Assembly: GCF_019175385.1 (NCBI RefSeq) | Contig: NC_083348.1 | Coordinates: forward strand, 43,918,950-43,982,949 | Source: Lycium barbarum | Lineage: Eukaryota; Streptophyta; Magnoliopsida; Solanales; Solanaceae | Reading direction: 5' to 3' | DNA: 64,000 nucleotides | Notes under the pieces: generated by a model | The model's input: only the letters and a program-made list of their open reading frames with translations | Told to the model about the DNA's origin: nothing | Databases searched by the model: none | Made by a program: the position numbers and the translations under genes | Shown here: positions 10,561-21,150 of the stretch, one piece after another | How the letters are laid out: each line of letters begins with the position of its first letter | Numbering within the stretch: the first letter of the stretch is position 1

Positions 10561-13237
10561 TTTAAACGACTCTCCCTAACTTGTCATGCCAAGAATCTAT
10601 TAATAATATAAAGCTAGACATAGATAAGGTGATGTGGCACCTCTCTATAGCCTAGAAACCTATTTATCTTTTTTCTCCATTTTTTGGCTTTTTCTACCAT
10701 TTTTTTCAATTTTTCCTATTTCTTAGTCATTCATTTATGTGTTACCATTAATTACACATTGTTCTTTCTTAACCATTTCAAAGAAACTGAAAAGCCACTC
10801 CACTCCATACAATCTCGTAGAAATTCCCTCACTCTTCATTGTCTAATGTCTAATAAATCATTCCATTTTAACATTTGTAACAGCAAAAAACGGAAACTTC
10901 AATGTGATATTTATTGGCTTTAATAATTTGCCATATTCATCAAAATACATAACTGTCTTCTTTCACTATTTGTATGAGCATAAAGAACAAGGCTACACGT
11001 ATTCTTTAGGCTTTACCCTCATCTTGTGGCAGAAGGCAGAAATATGAAAGAAAGGGTTTTGGTCTTTTCCAGTTTTCTTAGTCATCAAAGAAAAAAGTGT
11101 GGTGATTCTCCAAACTTGTGGATTTTGTTTAAAGAAATCTAAAAGTTGTATTTTTTTTCTGCCTGTTTTTGCTAGGTTTCTTGACTGAGATAAAAAATAT
11201 GCAAAGCACGATCAGAATGTATTGGTGGTATTTCTATCATATTTGGAGTTATATTGCTGGAGAAAATAAATTCCATTTATATAACATTTTTACGTCGAGT
11301 TTTGGTTGTTTTATCTTCTCTCACAGAGTTGTAGCTAATAGAAAAGATTGCACTGATTATAAACAATTACCACTTTTTCATTTATGCTAATTGTTTGTAG
11401 CGCATAGACATGATAAATCTATGAAGTTGTATGCTCCATGGTATATAGAGGACATGATTTTTCACTTTTAGTAAAATAAAATAAAATTAAGGTGATAGTC
11501 TCATGTAGGATTTATACAGCATCAAGCATCTATGAACAAATTGATTTGTCTTAGGGAGTGGAGAAAAGATTGGACAAATAAATAGTACTAACAGGATGAT
11601 TGAGGTACGTGTGTTATTTTCCCAGCATTTCGTATTCATGTAATAAAATGATAATATATTTACAACAGTGTTAAAATTCAAATTTCTCATTTTTAATTTT
11701 AAAGTTGTTCATTTTGGAATTATTATTTTACTTCAATTTTACTTTATATATTTTACTATGGAGCTAATATTTTCCATATTACAAGAGATATTGTTTATGT
11801 TAATTTCTCTTTGAATGACATTTCCAGAGTTTATATTAATTTTAATGATTAAAATGATCAAACTTATACAAAGCTTGATTTAATTTTATTTTCTCTAGAT
11901 TGTGATCAGGTTCCAATACAAACTTATATTGTGACCAGGTTCATTTTTCTCTTATATTTCTCTCAAAATAATTGCTGAAAATTAAAAATCACTCCATCAA
12001 TAAGTTTATAATTATCCACATTCATTGCTCAATTAAAAAGGAAAAGGCATTTAATTTTATTCCAATAATTAATGTGATTGATTTATATTAAATTTATTAC
12101 TAAAAACAAAGAACTTTTTTCCTCTCCCGTGTTATAGGATCACTAACTCCTAAATTTTTCTTCCTTTTTATTTAAAGAGTTTAGTTTTTTGTTAAATTTT
12201 CAAAGGTGTCCCAAATTTCCAAGATTCATATCATAATTTGTATTCCTCATAAACATTTTCAGACTAAATTCAAGTGAAGATTCTCCTTACATTTCTCTCT
12301 TGGTTAAATATATGAGTATGTCCTTTTTTTAATTGAATTGGTTTTTCTTACCAACTTAGTTGTGATTACAATTCCATACATCCTGATCTATTCCATACAC
12401 CCTGATCTGTATTTTCAGAGCAATCTATATTAATTGCAAACAAGCAGACTGGCAAAATTCATGCCTTCGAAGATAAGAGAACAAGTTAAAAATGAACGTC
12501 GTTCGAGTACTGCTGCTGCTTCCGGTGTCCTGTGTCAGTGGTGGGCTGGTGGCTGTCGATAGTCACGGTGGTGGTTCCGTGAGTATCTCCGTGCAATGTC
12601 CCTTTCTGTTTTGAGAGAGAGTGTGCATGCTCGATGTATATGGGCTATGGCTTGGGACTATAAGAATCCTTGGAGAATAAGACTCCAAGTACTCTGTTTG
12701 AAGAATTAATCATACAAGCTTTTGCACCCCTTTTTTTTAATGTTTGTTTGTTGATCTTATGTTGCCAATCTGTAAAGTTTTGTACCATATAAACTTTTCA
12801 TTTAGTAGGATGATTGTTTTTGTCTTTTATTTTTCAAATTTCCTATTAAATATTTGTTTTGTAAATTAGACTATTTGTGGTCTATTTTTATTTGATCTTA
12901 TTGTAATTCAATTATTGTAGAAATAAGCATGGACAATTTTGACACTTTTACTTTAGCGTTTTTGATATTGTGCTGTCGTGACCACTTTCTTTTTATATTT
13001 ACTTTAAGTTCTGTTGTTTAAAATACGTATTGCAAAATACCTAATCATTAGATTTTTAACTTGTATGTTTAGACTATTTTCTGGAGAAAATTTTTAGTTG
13101 TTGCTAAAGTTATTTTGGTTATCGTTAATATTCGGATATTAAAAAATATTTCGTGAATGATACGATAATAATTAGTAAAGCGTGGACAAATTAATTAGTA
13201 AATTTCTAAACTTAAGTTTACTATAGTTGTTTATAAC
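10561..13237. mobile_element. Non-coding interior of Athila-like element with AT-rich inserted sequence
   Basis: No gene is recognisable. 10561-10700 still reads as element sequence. 11400-13237 is very AT-rich apart from a GC-richer island at 12490-12720 and leads into the Helitron-like end at 13238-13265. The 5' end of that putative Helitron could not be placed: a TC start after A is too short to find by eye. Short ORFs at 10684-10923, 11169-11390 and 11487-11690 have low-complexity, AT-driven composition and no family signature. Confidence 0.35.
12492..12614 (+). other. Short ORF (40 aa) in a GC-rich island, possible captured exon
   Basis: ATG at 12492 opens a 40-residue frame beginning MNVVRVLLLLPVSC, followed by a Gly/Val-rich part and a stop at 12612-12614. 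The start looks like a signal peptide (basic residue, Leu run, small residues), but that can arise by chance. The island from 12490 to 12720 is much richer in G and C than its surroundings and has a 'GTGAGT' splice-donor-like site at about 12578. It may be a host fragment picked up by the Helitron-like element. I do not recognise the protein and do not claim it is expressed. Confidence 0.2.
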
Positions 13238-13265
13238 CGCGCGAAGCGCGACCTACTTCACTAGT
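13238..13265 (+). mobile_element. Helitron-like 3' terminus
   Basis: Perfect 5-bp stem CGCGC-GAA-GCGCG at 13238-13250, then ten bases, then CTAG (13261-13264) followed by T (13265). Plant Helitrons end with a short GC-rich hairpin about 10-12 bases before CTRR and insert in front of a T, so this fits well. The preceding 1.5 kb is AT-rich as usual for non-autonomous copies. No Rep or helicase coding sequence is seen. Confidence 0.6.
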
Positions 13266-13955
13266 ATTTAAAATAAATATAGCACTATAATCACCTAATC
13301 GTAAAACTCAACTCAAAAAGCACCAACAATTTTTTTAGTCTCACTCATTTACTCCATTAGAGAATCCAAGAGATATCACTTACCGTCAAGTCATGTGCCC
13401 CTCACACAAATAACAAAGAATAGTCCGTCGCACATAAAATCCAAGAACAATCAGAGACTCAAGATAGAAAGAATTTACACTCTCTCATAGAAACAAACTT
13501 CATGTGCCGCAAAAGATGTACCATAGACTTGCCCTTGGTGTACTACTCCACTAAATATAGCTCATTCAGTCTAAGGTCAGGTAGGACTTAATTTGGTTGT
13601 AATGTAAGCTGAGGGACAAATATGATACATATGGATAGTAGTGACTGCACCTCCCTAAGCACTTTAATACATACAATTTCACAATTCAAACCCCACACTT
13701 TTGTTGAACAAACTTTCTGACCTTTAAAGTACTAGAGCCAAGTTTCCGTTTTCTTTAAGCACAATCAAATTAAGAACCACCACTAGTAAGGTTTTTTTTT
13801 TTTTTACGAACACATTTTTTTTTCCTTTTGTTTTTTTTAGTCCTTTATAGAGGATTTCTAATTTCTTTTTAAACAGTGCACTTTCTCCCTTTTTCTAAAG
13901 TTCCACTCAAAAACCAAACCAAAACCTCTATTAGTTTTCTGAAAATCTCTTAACA
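13266..13955 (-). mobile_element. Athila-like interior, non-coding
   Basis: No gene. The text resumes element sequence with long T-rich tracts (13790-13850) such as are common upstream of the Athila/Tat polypurine tract on the opposite strand. Confidence 0.35.
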
Positions 13956-14073
13956 ACATCAAGTGCTCAACAATAACAACAACAACAACAACAACAAGCC
14001 CAGTATAATCCCACTATGTGGGGTCTGGGGAGGGTAGAGTGTACGTAGACCTAACCCCCACATCAAGTGCTCA
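13956..14073 (-). mobile_element. TS-type SINE 3' fragment with 14-bp target-site duplication
   Basis: Body 13970-14059 reads, on the - strand, from a 'gtacactctaccctcccc' core to 'gggattatactggg' and a (TTG)n tail. This is the 3' end of the TS SINE family known from tobacco and other Solanaceae, whose tail is shared with RTE-type LINEs. The flanks are exact copies of ACATCAAGTGCTCA at 13956-13969 and 14060-14073, so it is an integrated, strongly 5'-truncated copy (about 90 bases). Confidence 0.85.
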
Positions 14074-14990
14074 CGGGAGGTTAAAGGTTCAAGAAGATAG
14101 ACAAATCAAATCAAAAGGGTTAGGCTTGTAGTGTAGTTGTCAAAGAAATAGGATTACAGGCTCAACGGGGCTGATTAGGATACATACAATTAGGTGGGTC
14201 AAAAGGCATATCTGACTCAACAAAGAAATGCCTATATCACTTCTTAGACTGATCAAGACTTACTATTTCACTTTGCATACACTCGGGGCAAGTTCTAGAC
14301 AACAATCCCATGCACAAAACATAATAAAAATTCTCACCCACTCATGGCACATGACTCACTCAGGACGTGATTTCCCAACTTTCTCCTTGGACAAATTGAG
14401 AAAAAGTAATTATCTGTAGTACTTATACGTGAGTTGAAACGTGAGCCTGGACATAAAAAATAAGGCCCTTATTGTTCTCAAGGCATAAACAAAATTTAGG
14501 AAGAACTCTCTAATTCACATAAAAGCATTGAATTCTCTACTAAATAAAATAAAATTAACTACACCCGCTTCAAAGAGAATCAACCCTCGAAAAAGAACTG
14601 CGGCACAAATAACAACCAAGGGGTTATTATTTTAGAAAAAAGATTAAGACACAAAACTAAGTAAAATAAAATAAAATAAAAATAAACACACATGAACATT
14701 TTCTAACTCGACACTTTAAATTGTGTCATGTCCCCATTGACTCTTAATTAAAAGTCAAGAGGTAAGGATACTCCCCTAAAATTTTTCCTTCTCTGAAAAC
14801 TTATGAACTCAACCCTAATTCTGAACTCATTCCTTGTTTTCGCTCCTTGGGGTTCCTTATGGAGCTCATTAGGTCAAATTCTTCTAAGAATATGTGTAAG
14901 ACCCATTCTTTTATTTCTTTCTTGGATTCATTTTGAGCAGTGAATTGTTCCAGCAGGATGATCCTCAACTTGTTCCTGCATTCTTTCACA
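14074..14990 (-). mobile_element. Athila-like interior, non-coding
   Basis: No recognisable gene. Includes AAAAT-rich tracts near 14660-14685. The small ORF at 14228-14419 has no family signature. Confidence 0.3.
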
Positions 14991-15570
14991 TGATCAATCC
15001 GTACGTATTCCTGTAAATCCCCAAAAATAAAATCCACATGGTCAAGGTTAGACTAAGAAAACAAAGAAGAAAGGTCATGAGAATATTCTTCCTCTATGTT
15101 CAAGATCATTTGTTTCTCATTTTCCTCCAATGAAGGTTGTAAACGTGGAAGGGTCTTCCATTGCTTCACAATCAATTGAAATTTGATCATCCTTAATCAT
15201 CTCAATCGAATCAGAGTCCTCTTGTAGAGTAGAAACTTCTTTCTCTAACTGCTCATCATCTTGGGTAGGCTCATTTTCACACGGTGTCCCCCTCTATATA
15301 TTCACCATCACAATGTAATAAGTTGTCTGACATCATACTTACTAATTGACTCATTTGTGTTGTTAGGTTCTCAATGATACATAAGCTCTTCTAAGCTATC
15401 CGTCTCCTGTTGAGGTGGTTGTCTCATTTTGCTCTCATTCCAATCATAATTAAGATATTCATTCCATTCAGAGTTAGAATTGTTCTCATATGAAACATCA
15501 TTTCTATAAGCACTAGAAACAAAGTGACCTTTTCATAAAATGAGCCATAGGAGGAATACTTACATGCTTG
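14800..15570 (-). pseudogene. Decayed gag-like coding region of the Athila-like element
   Basis: On the - strand a broken series of frames gives SYENNSNSEWNEYLNYDWNE (about 15510-15440), a stretch with QPPQQETDSLEEL, then TLPRLQPSLEENEKQMI (about 15155-15100) and an ORF at 15037-14801 (MDFIFGDLQEYVRIDHVKEC). Asn/Trp/Gln-rich stretches followed by an acidic linker are typical of the gag C-terminus of plant Athila/Tat elements. Several stops interrupt it. It lies 370 bases or more from the primer site, in the right order for gag. Confidence 0.4.
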
Positions 15571-15907
15571 ACAATCAAACTATTGATCATTTCCTCTACT
15601 TTTAAAACAGATAACAGACTTTATATAAGATTCAACTACTAACTCTGCAATTATTTTTCTTGGCTGGCTGTGCTCCATCTTTAAGCACTTCGAGTTCAAT
15701 CTTCAAGAATGTTTTCTTCAAGTTTTCGCATCCAACACTTGTCAGGTACTACAAAAGAAATCTTGAAGACAAGTTCTATAAATAATAAAAAAATTAATTA
15801 AAAAAAGAAATAACTATTTGATTTTTTTTAAAATTTTATTATTTACACGGAAAAATAAAAGCTTGAATTAATACACAAAATTCTATCTGAATATTATTTG
15901 TTGCCAA
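15571..15907 (-). mobile_element. Leader of Athila-like element
   Basis: No gene seen. AT-rich segment between the gag-like remains and the primer site, in the position of the untranslated leader. Confidence 0.4.
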
Positions 15908-15925
15908 TCACCGGTAACGGCCTCA
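15908..15925 (-). promoter_or_regulatory. Primer binding site, tRNA-Asp-like
   Basis: On the - strand TGAGGCCGTTACCGGTGA, close to the well-known Athila/Tat site TGGCGCCGTTGCCGGGGA (complement of tRNA-Asp 3' end). The differences (several transitions) suggest age. It lies 8 bases from the LTR end. Confidence 0.7.
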
Positions 15926-15933
15926 AAATTTGA

Positions 15934-17734
15934 TGAGCGCAAAACACAGTATAATTTGAGCGCTTCGCTAGTCAAAGATAGTATAGTATTTAGATCGTCT
16001 CAACAAGGATTGGTATAAATAATTATTCAAGCAAAACTTGCTTAATATTATCCAGGTGATCAAAACTTGAGTTGTTGTGGTTATAAACCACGATTATGGA
16101 CTATAAATATAACTAAAGACAATTGACAAGGAAATCAAAGGTTACTATTAATATGAGAAGTAAGGGCAGCAGACACGACATATGCAAGATTTAGCAATTA
16201 GATCCGATTCGTTTTATCATTCTCTTCAAATATTTTATTGAGTCTTACGAATTCAATAAGTAATTAGTTTACTCAAGAATCTAATAAATATCTTCTGATT
16301 ATTTATTCAGATTCCACAAATTAAACTAATGCAAGCCCTGAGAATGTTCAAAAACTATGGATAAAAATAGATCTAACAGATCTTTAGACGACTTCTCACG
16401 AATATCTCAGCTTATAACCCAAGATAAATTAGTCAAGAGTCTCTTCCGATTACTCAATAAAATCATGAGCTAAATAAAATTTATATTAAGATAATATATA
16501 AAACACGTTTTCTTCCGATTAAAGCATTCAAGAATATTTCAACAATCAAGTAAAACTACTATCCACGAGTTCAAGACTAATAAAAAGCCTGTGAAAATTT
16601 GCAAGAAAAAACACAAAGGATTTAGTCTCAATGAAAACGTCTCTCGAATATTTCCCTCTTGGTTCAACCAATAATTCAAGAAGCTCTTTTGATTACTTAG
16701 GAGAATCACCAATTAAAACCAAATAAATTAATGCAGAGATATTCACCAAACTATTCCTCTTTCGACTAAATAAAATAGTAAATAACTCAGAAATTCAATT
16801 CAAAACTCCATTAACGAATTCAAGCAATAAAATAAAAATTGAATCTAAAACGTCAATCAATACATCATGTCTTTTCAAAACCCTAAACTACTACATAATC
16901 GAATAAAAGAACAAAGAAGTAAGAAAACATTACAACCGACGGTTGATCCAAACTCTCTCATTGAATCGAATCGTGATGGAAAGTAATGAATTCAGCCATC
17001 AAATCCTCTTCTACACTCATTCAATGCCTCCTAGGTCAAAAATCTCTTAGAAAACGTGTATTTTAGGTATTTAAACCCTTAAAAATGGGCCCGGACCGAA
17101 AATACTCTTTTAAAATTCAGAAGAAAAATCTGGCAGCGACATCACTGCCGCGCTGCGGACCTCCCCAACCTTCCTTGCCGCGGTAGTGCTATTTTTTAGA
17201 ACCTAATTTCTCAGGTTTTTTCTTCTCGGAAAATTTCCACAGGTTGGTTGCCACAGGTAAGAGAATGATCTTTAATCCTTGGTTTTCTTCTCTTCTTTTG
17301 CATATAGTTAATGTCCTCAATCATGAATAATCATTTCCCATCTTTGGGTAATAGTTTCCCCCTCTTTAAGCATGCTCTGTATTATTGTTGCGAAAGTATT
17401 GTTGAATATTTATCTTAAAGATCATTTTCATTCTTTTTCAACTTCAACGATTTTTGGCTCAATTTGCTTCAAATTTTTTCGTTTACCGCTTTAGTCTAGG
17501 TCTTCAAAACCCGATCAATTTCGGTTGAATTTTTTGGCCTTCTACTCAAACTTCAAAGTTTCAAAGTATCCGATTTAGCTCCAAAATGCTCCTTAACTCG
17601 GAAATAAGTCCTACATAATAAATAAAACACACGTAATAAGTATAAAATACTAAGATTATAGCTCAAACGCGATTAAAGTGTAGCAAATAAAAAGCTAAAT
17701 GTAGTCAAAAATCTGTGTTTCTAGGTTACCATCA
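15934..17734 (-). repeat. Athila-like 5' LTR, complete (1801 bp)
   Basis: On the - strand it runs from TGATGGT (17734) to GCGCTCA (15934). The upper part repeats 9609-10493; the lower part contains 'gcgcttcgctagtcaaag'. The tRNA-Asp-like primer site follows at once, which fixes the end and the orientation. The flank right of 17734 is GGTTC; the other side of the insertion is lost behind the CRM element, so no target-site duplication can be tested. Confidence 0.75.
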
Positions 17735-18179
17735 GGTTCATAGGTATAATTATAAACTAATCGACAACTTTAATGGGTTTTTTTGTCAATTTTGTTCATG
17801 ATTCTGCAAATATTATTTGAAGCAAATAGACGAAGTTAGTTGTTTATCCGTCAATATTCTGATAAATAACTGGTAAGCAGTGACCAGTTTTGTAGCAACA
17901 CCCTCTGCCAAACAAAAGAAGACGATAATATTAAGCCAAAACTAACATTAATGCTTCCAATCAACCAACATACATATCAAATATCCTTTAACATTAACAC
18001 AAACATTCTCCAATACAACAATATAATAATATCCATCTATAACTCCATTAACATCCACTCAAGATAACTAGAAATATTCAACAATAATGATTCAATAGTA
18101 GCTAGCGAATGATTAAAAAGCGTGATAAGTTATAGTTCAACAGTTTAAGAGACATCTAAGAGAAATTAATTGTCTATTC
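17735..18179. other. Unassigned non-coding sequence
   Basis: AT-rich sequence right of the Athila-like LTR. No ORF, repeat structure or family signature is apparent. Confidence 0.3.
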
Positions 18180-18560
18180 CATCAAATATCATCTCCATCA
18201 CTGGAAGAACCTTCATCATGTTGAGAAGGAACCAGAGATAGGGGCACTCGTATAGTCTCACCCATACGCTTCTGCTCGTCTAGCCAGCCGTCTAGCTTCT
18301 GTCGCTTCTAGGGCGCTAGAAAGCTGAATGACCTTCTGCTCATAGTAATCATGGATGCCATATCAAGGGCCTTGTCCTACGAGGAAGTCCCTACACTCAG
18401 CGATCAAGAACAGATGCCATGAAAGGATTTCTGTGAGCTTAGACCGTAGGCTCTCCCCTTGTTTGAGCGGCCAACAACTTCAAACCAATTTTTGCAGTCT
18501 CGCCATCTGATTGTTGGGTTGACTCGCCCTTATAACCGCTCGACTGAGTCTAAATATACT
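18180..18560 (-). pseudogene. Plant En/Spm (Ptta)-type transposase-associated fragment
   Basis: The - strand gives, in one frame around 18540-18420, WRDCKNWFEVVGRSNKGRAY followed by GLSSQ, and around 18330-18190 KRQKLDGWLDEQKRMGETIR and an acidic tail QHDEGSSSDGDDI. A 'GRVYGLGSQ' block, then a charged helix and an acidic end, is what I know of the Ptta/En/Spm (Transposase_24) proteins of plants. Stops interrupt the frame. Only the C-terminal part is present. Assignment by motif memory, moderate. Confidence 0.4.
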
Positions 18561-18779
18561 CCTCCAAATTATTTTTATATTGAGTCTATATTTAAAATAA
18601 ACTTAGTCTATAAATAATATTATAAATTGCTATCATATCTTTAAGGAGATCTTGATCACTTACATAGGTAGTGTTGAGCTGCTTTGAGCTGAATATCAAT
18701 TCAAGATCTAATGAAGTAATGATGATTGACAAAAATATATAATTAACAAACAATGTTCAAGAATGATGGACAAACATAC
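18561..18779. other. Unassigned AT-rich spacer
   Basis: No recognisable feature between the En/Spm-like and copia fragments. Confidence 0.3.
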
Positions 18780-19338
18780 ACAAGAACCAGGTCCTTAACA
18801 GATCTCCTAAAGAAACTGATAATGTTGGCAACTAAAATATTGAACAACTCTTAAAAGGAACTGATAATGTTAGCAATCAGTAAATCTATTGCACATCTCT
18901 GGAAGAGATTCTCCTTCATCCATATTGAACAACTTAAATTGCCTATTTAGTAGGGAAATCTTTGACTTTTTTTACCTGACTTGTTCCTTCATGGAAGTTT
19001 GCAGTATCCCATAATTTTTTGTTCTATTTTTGTAGAAAGAGATTCTACTATATTCATCAGGTCCAATGCTACGAATAAGGATCTTCCTAGCCTTGGCATT
19101 CTTACAGCTTTGATATATTTATCAGTGTACTATTCTCTTTCTTTGGGCACCTCTTTTTTTCCCTTTTCATCTGTTGTCATGGGGATTCTTAGACCATCTA
19201 TGAGTACGTCCCAAAGTTCAAAATCTTCATCAACTATGAAGTCTTGCATTCTAGCCTTCCACCATTCATAATATTTCCATTGAAAGATGGTGTCGTTGTG
19301 ATTGACTGTCCTTCTTGAACTCTAGGTGATGCAGCCAT
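18780..19338 (-). pseudogene. gag: Ty1/copia gag (UBN2-type), broken
   Basis: The - strand start codon is at 19336-19338 (MAASPRVQEGQSITTTPSFN). A one-base loss in the FNGKYYEWW block shifts the frame; the next frame reads YYEWWKARMQDFIVDEDFEL, then WDVLIDGLRIPM, a stop after VPKERE, and a later part with HEGTSQVKKSKISLL and FKLFNMDEGESL. The order FNG-YW-RM-DF, WD(V/I)..G and HEGT.QVK is the UBN2-type gag of plant copia elements (Tork/Tnt1 side). A local duplication of 'gaactgataatgtt' near 18830-18870 adds to the damage. RT and integrase are absent. Confidence 0.7.
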
Positions 19339-19380
19339 CTCTTATTCTTTTAAGGTGTTAGCCTATTTTAAAGAACCTAA

Positions 19381-19390
19381 TCTGATATCA
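19381..19390 (-). promoter_or_regulatory. Degenerate tRNA-Met primer site of the copia relic
   Basis: On the - strand TGATATCAGA, one change from TGGTATCAGA, 43 bases upstream of the gag start and 2 bases from an LTR end (TG at 19393 on +). The arrangement supports the copia 5' LTR call. Confidence 0.55.
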
Positions 19391-19392
19391 AT

Positions 19393-19560
19393 TGTTATTT
19401 ATGCTGCCACCTAACTCACTACAGAATCAAGTTCTTTAGTAGTAAACAAGATGTAAAGTGCGAAATAGTAAATCACACATAAAATTTTACATGAAAAACT
19501 CCTTGCTCAAGGGAAGGAAAATCCATGACCTATCTCCAATATAGGTATAGACGAGGCACC
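19393..19560 (-). repeat. Copia 5' LTR, truncated
   Basis: Shares 'tatgctgccacct', 'caaga/aatcaacaca..tttta', 'aaaactcctt/tactcaaggga' and 'cgacctatctccaata' with 19736-20098. Broken off near 19560 where gypsy gag-like sequence begins. Confidence 0.6.
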
Positions 19561-19735
19561 ACCAGTGTAGGCTATGCCTAGGGCACGTGGTAGGCAGAGA
19601 GCTCAAGTCGGTGCTCAGACTACTTAACCTAAGACTACAATTGCTAGGGCTACTGAAGGTAGGCCCCCAACTGTTAGACGAGCTAGAGTAGTGCAATCTG
19701 TGGATTTGAGGTGCAACATGTTCCCCTACAATAAC
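19561..19735 (+). pseudogene. Chromovirus gag N-terminal fragment
   Basis: A + strand frame gives AMPRARGRQRAQVGAQTT, with Arg/Gly/Ala-rich sequence and internal stops, ending near 'ARVVQSVD'. Arg/Gly-rich N-termini of this kind begin the gag of Tekay/Del elements. The fragment sits between two copia LTR pieces and looks like filler from a repair event or a nested remnant. Confidence 0.35.
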
Positions 19736-20098
19736 TGATAGTTTATGCTGCCACCTATAAACTGAAGAACCGGGTTCTTCAGCAACTATGTAAGAAGTAA
19801 ATTGCAGAATAATAAATCAACACAAGGATTTTTACGTGGAAAACTCTTTACTCAAGGGAGGAGAAAACCACGACCTATCTCCAATAGGATTTCCCCAAAT
19901 CTCTACTATAACTTGAGCAGTTTTAGGGTTACAGCTCTTGTACACCTAAGAAGCTGACCACTACAACACCAACCCCCACCTCCATAATTCTTCACTAATT
20001 TTAGGCACCTTCTTCAAAGACTCTACCCATTCTAAGAAGACCCTTACAACACAATAAAACAAAAATTTAAAATTTTGGACCAACGAAATCTAACTATT
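19736..20098 (-). repeat. Second copia LTR copy
   Basis: Begins TGATAGTTTATGCTGCCACC on +, related to 19393-19560 and extending further (lariat of 'ctctactataacttgagcag', 'ttagggttacagctc'). Ends where the gypsy LTR starts at 20099. It may be the rest of the same LTR displaced by the insertion of 19561-19735, or a second copy. Confidence 0.5.
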
Positions 20099-21150
20099 TG
20101 TTACACCTTAGAAAATTTCGTTATTGCTAGGGTCATAAGCAAACTAACGTGGGCCCGAAGGGGCCATGGAACTATTATAAGGTTAAGAAAGAATTATGAC
20201 AAGTATTAAGAGAGTATCTAAAGGTTCCGGGATCAAGTGAAATGAAGAACGAAAGTTGTCAAAACTTTGGGAAAACTTGGCAGAATGTGGAACGGGATTT
20301 CTGGTCCAACTCGAGAGAGGTATATCTCCTAGCATATGAGGAGTTATGGAGTGAATCAACTATCCAAATTTAGTTCATTGAGTCTAGTTTCCAATGCAAT
20401 AAACCACTCATCGATAGGACATCGGAGTAGAAAGTTATGGGTGTTTCAAGAAAGACTACTCGAGCAGTGCATTTTGACAACTCGGGGAAACTCGACAACC
20501 CGCCAAGCGACTCGACAGTTCGTCGAGGTTGCTGTCGAGTTGAGGCGGTGGAGCCGACCTATGGGGGTATATAAACCCCATCCCACCTTATTTTCATCAT
20601 TATCCAACTCCTTAACACCTCTATAAACCTCCATATACTCCTTTCAAGATATTTTACTCACTAGAGCATTAGTCACTCCAATTTATACGCTAATTAGCTC
20701 GGAAAGCTTATGGAAATATCATAGTATTGTAATTAGTTGTGGAACGAAACAAAGGAGGCGAGATCTCGACTTGCAAGCTAGCAAGGATCAATCCAAGCTT
20801 AGCAAGGTAAGATCTTCCCTTTACATCTATGAAATTAAGTTGATTCAAGGTTATATTTGCTGGATTATGACGTACATAATCGAATTGAGTAAAATACGGA
20901 TCAACCCTAAATTGAATGTTATTGATTGAGTAATATAGATATGGGATTGATCTTGGTATTGCATGTATTGAGTTGATTGTTGTTGTAACCTTGGGGACGT
21001 AGCAGAAACAGAGGAAATGCTACCCAAATTAATGTAACTCGAATCACCCTTCGATATGCAACTCATATACGTTGATGTACAAACATGATAGGTTATAAGG
21101 ACGTGTCTTTCAATATAGCTTCGGGGAAGGAGTGAGCATCGAGATAAGGA
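20099..21150 (+). repeat. Ty3/gypsy (Tekay/Del-type) LTR, 5' part only
   Basis: Starts TGTTACACCTTAG, carries 'gtgggcccgaag', 'caaactttgggaaaact' and a TATA-like 'gtatataaacc' at about 20567, all familiar from Solanaceae gypsy LTRs. Tandem 'tcgacaactcg..gactcgacagttcgtcgag' direct and inverted units lie at 20480-20540. The usual U5 end (..CGTGACA) is missing; AT-rich Ogre-like sequence begins after an A-run at 21168, so the LTR is 3'-truncated. Confidence 0.65.
20562..20580 (+). promoter_or_regulatory. TATA box in truncated gypsy LTR
   Basis: 'ggtatataaacccc' downstream of a GC-rich block; position fits an LTR core promoter. Confidence 0.45.

Noticed and set aside
12422..12440. 'aTCTATATTAATTG' as the Helitron 5' end
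   Set aside because: TC after A is too common; no second copy to compare, so I do not claim it.
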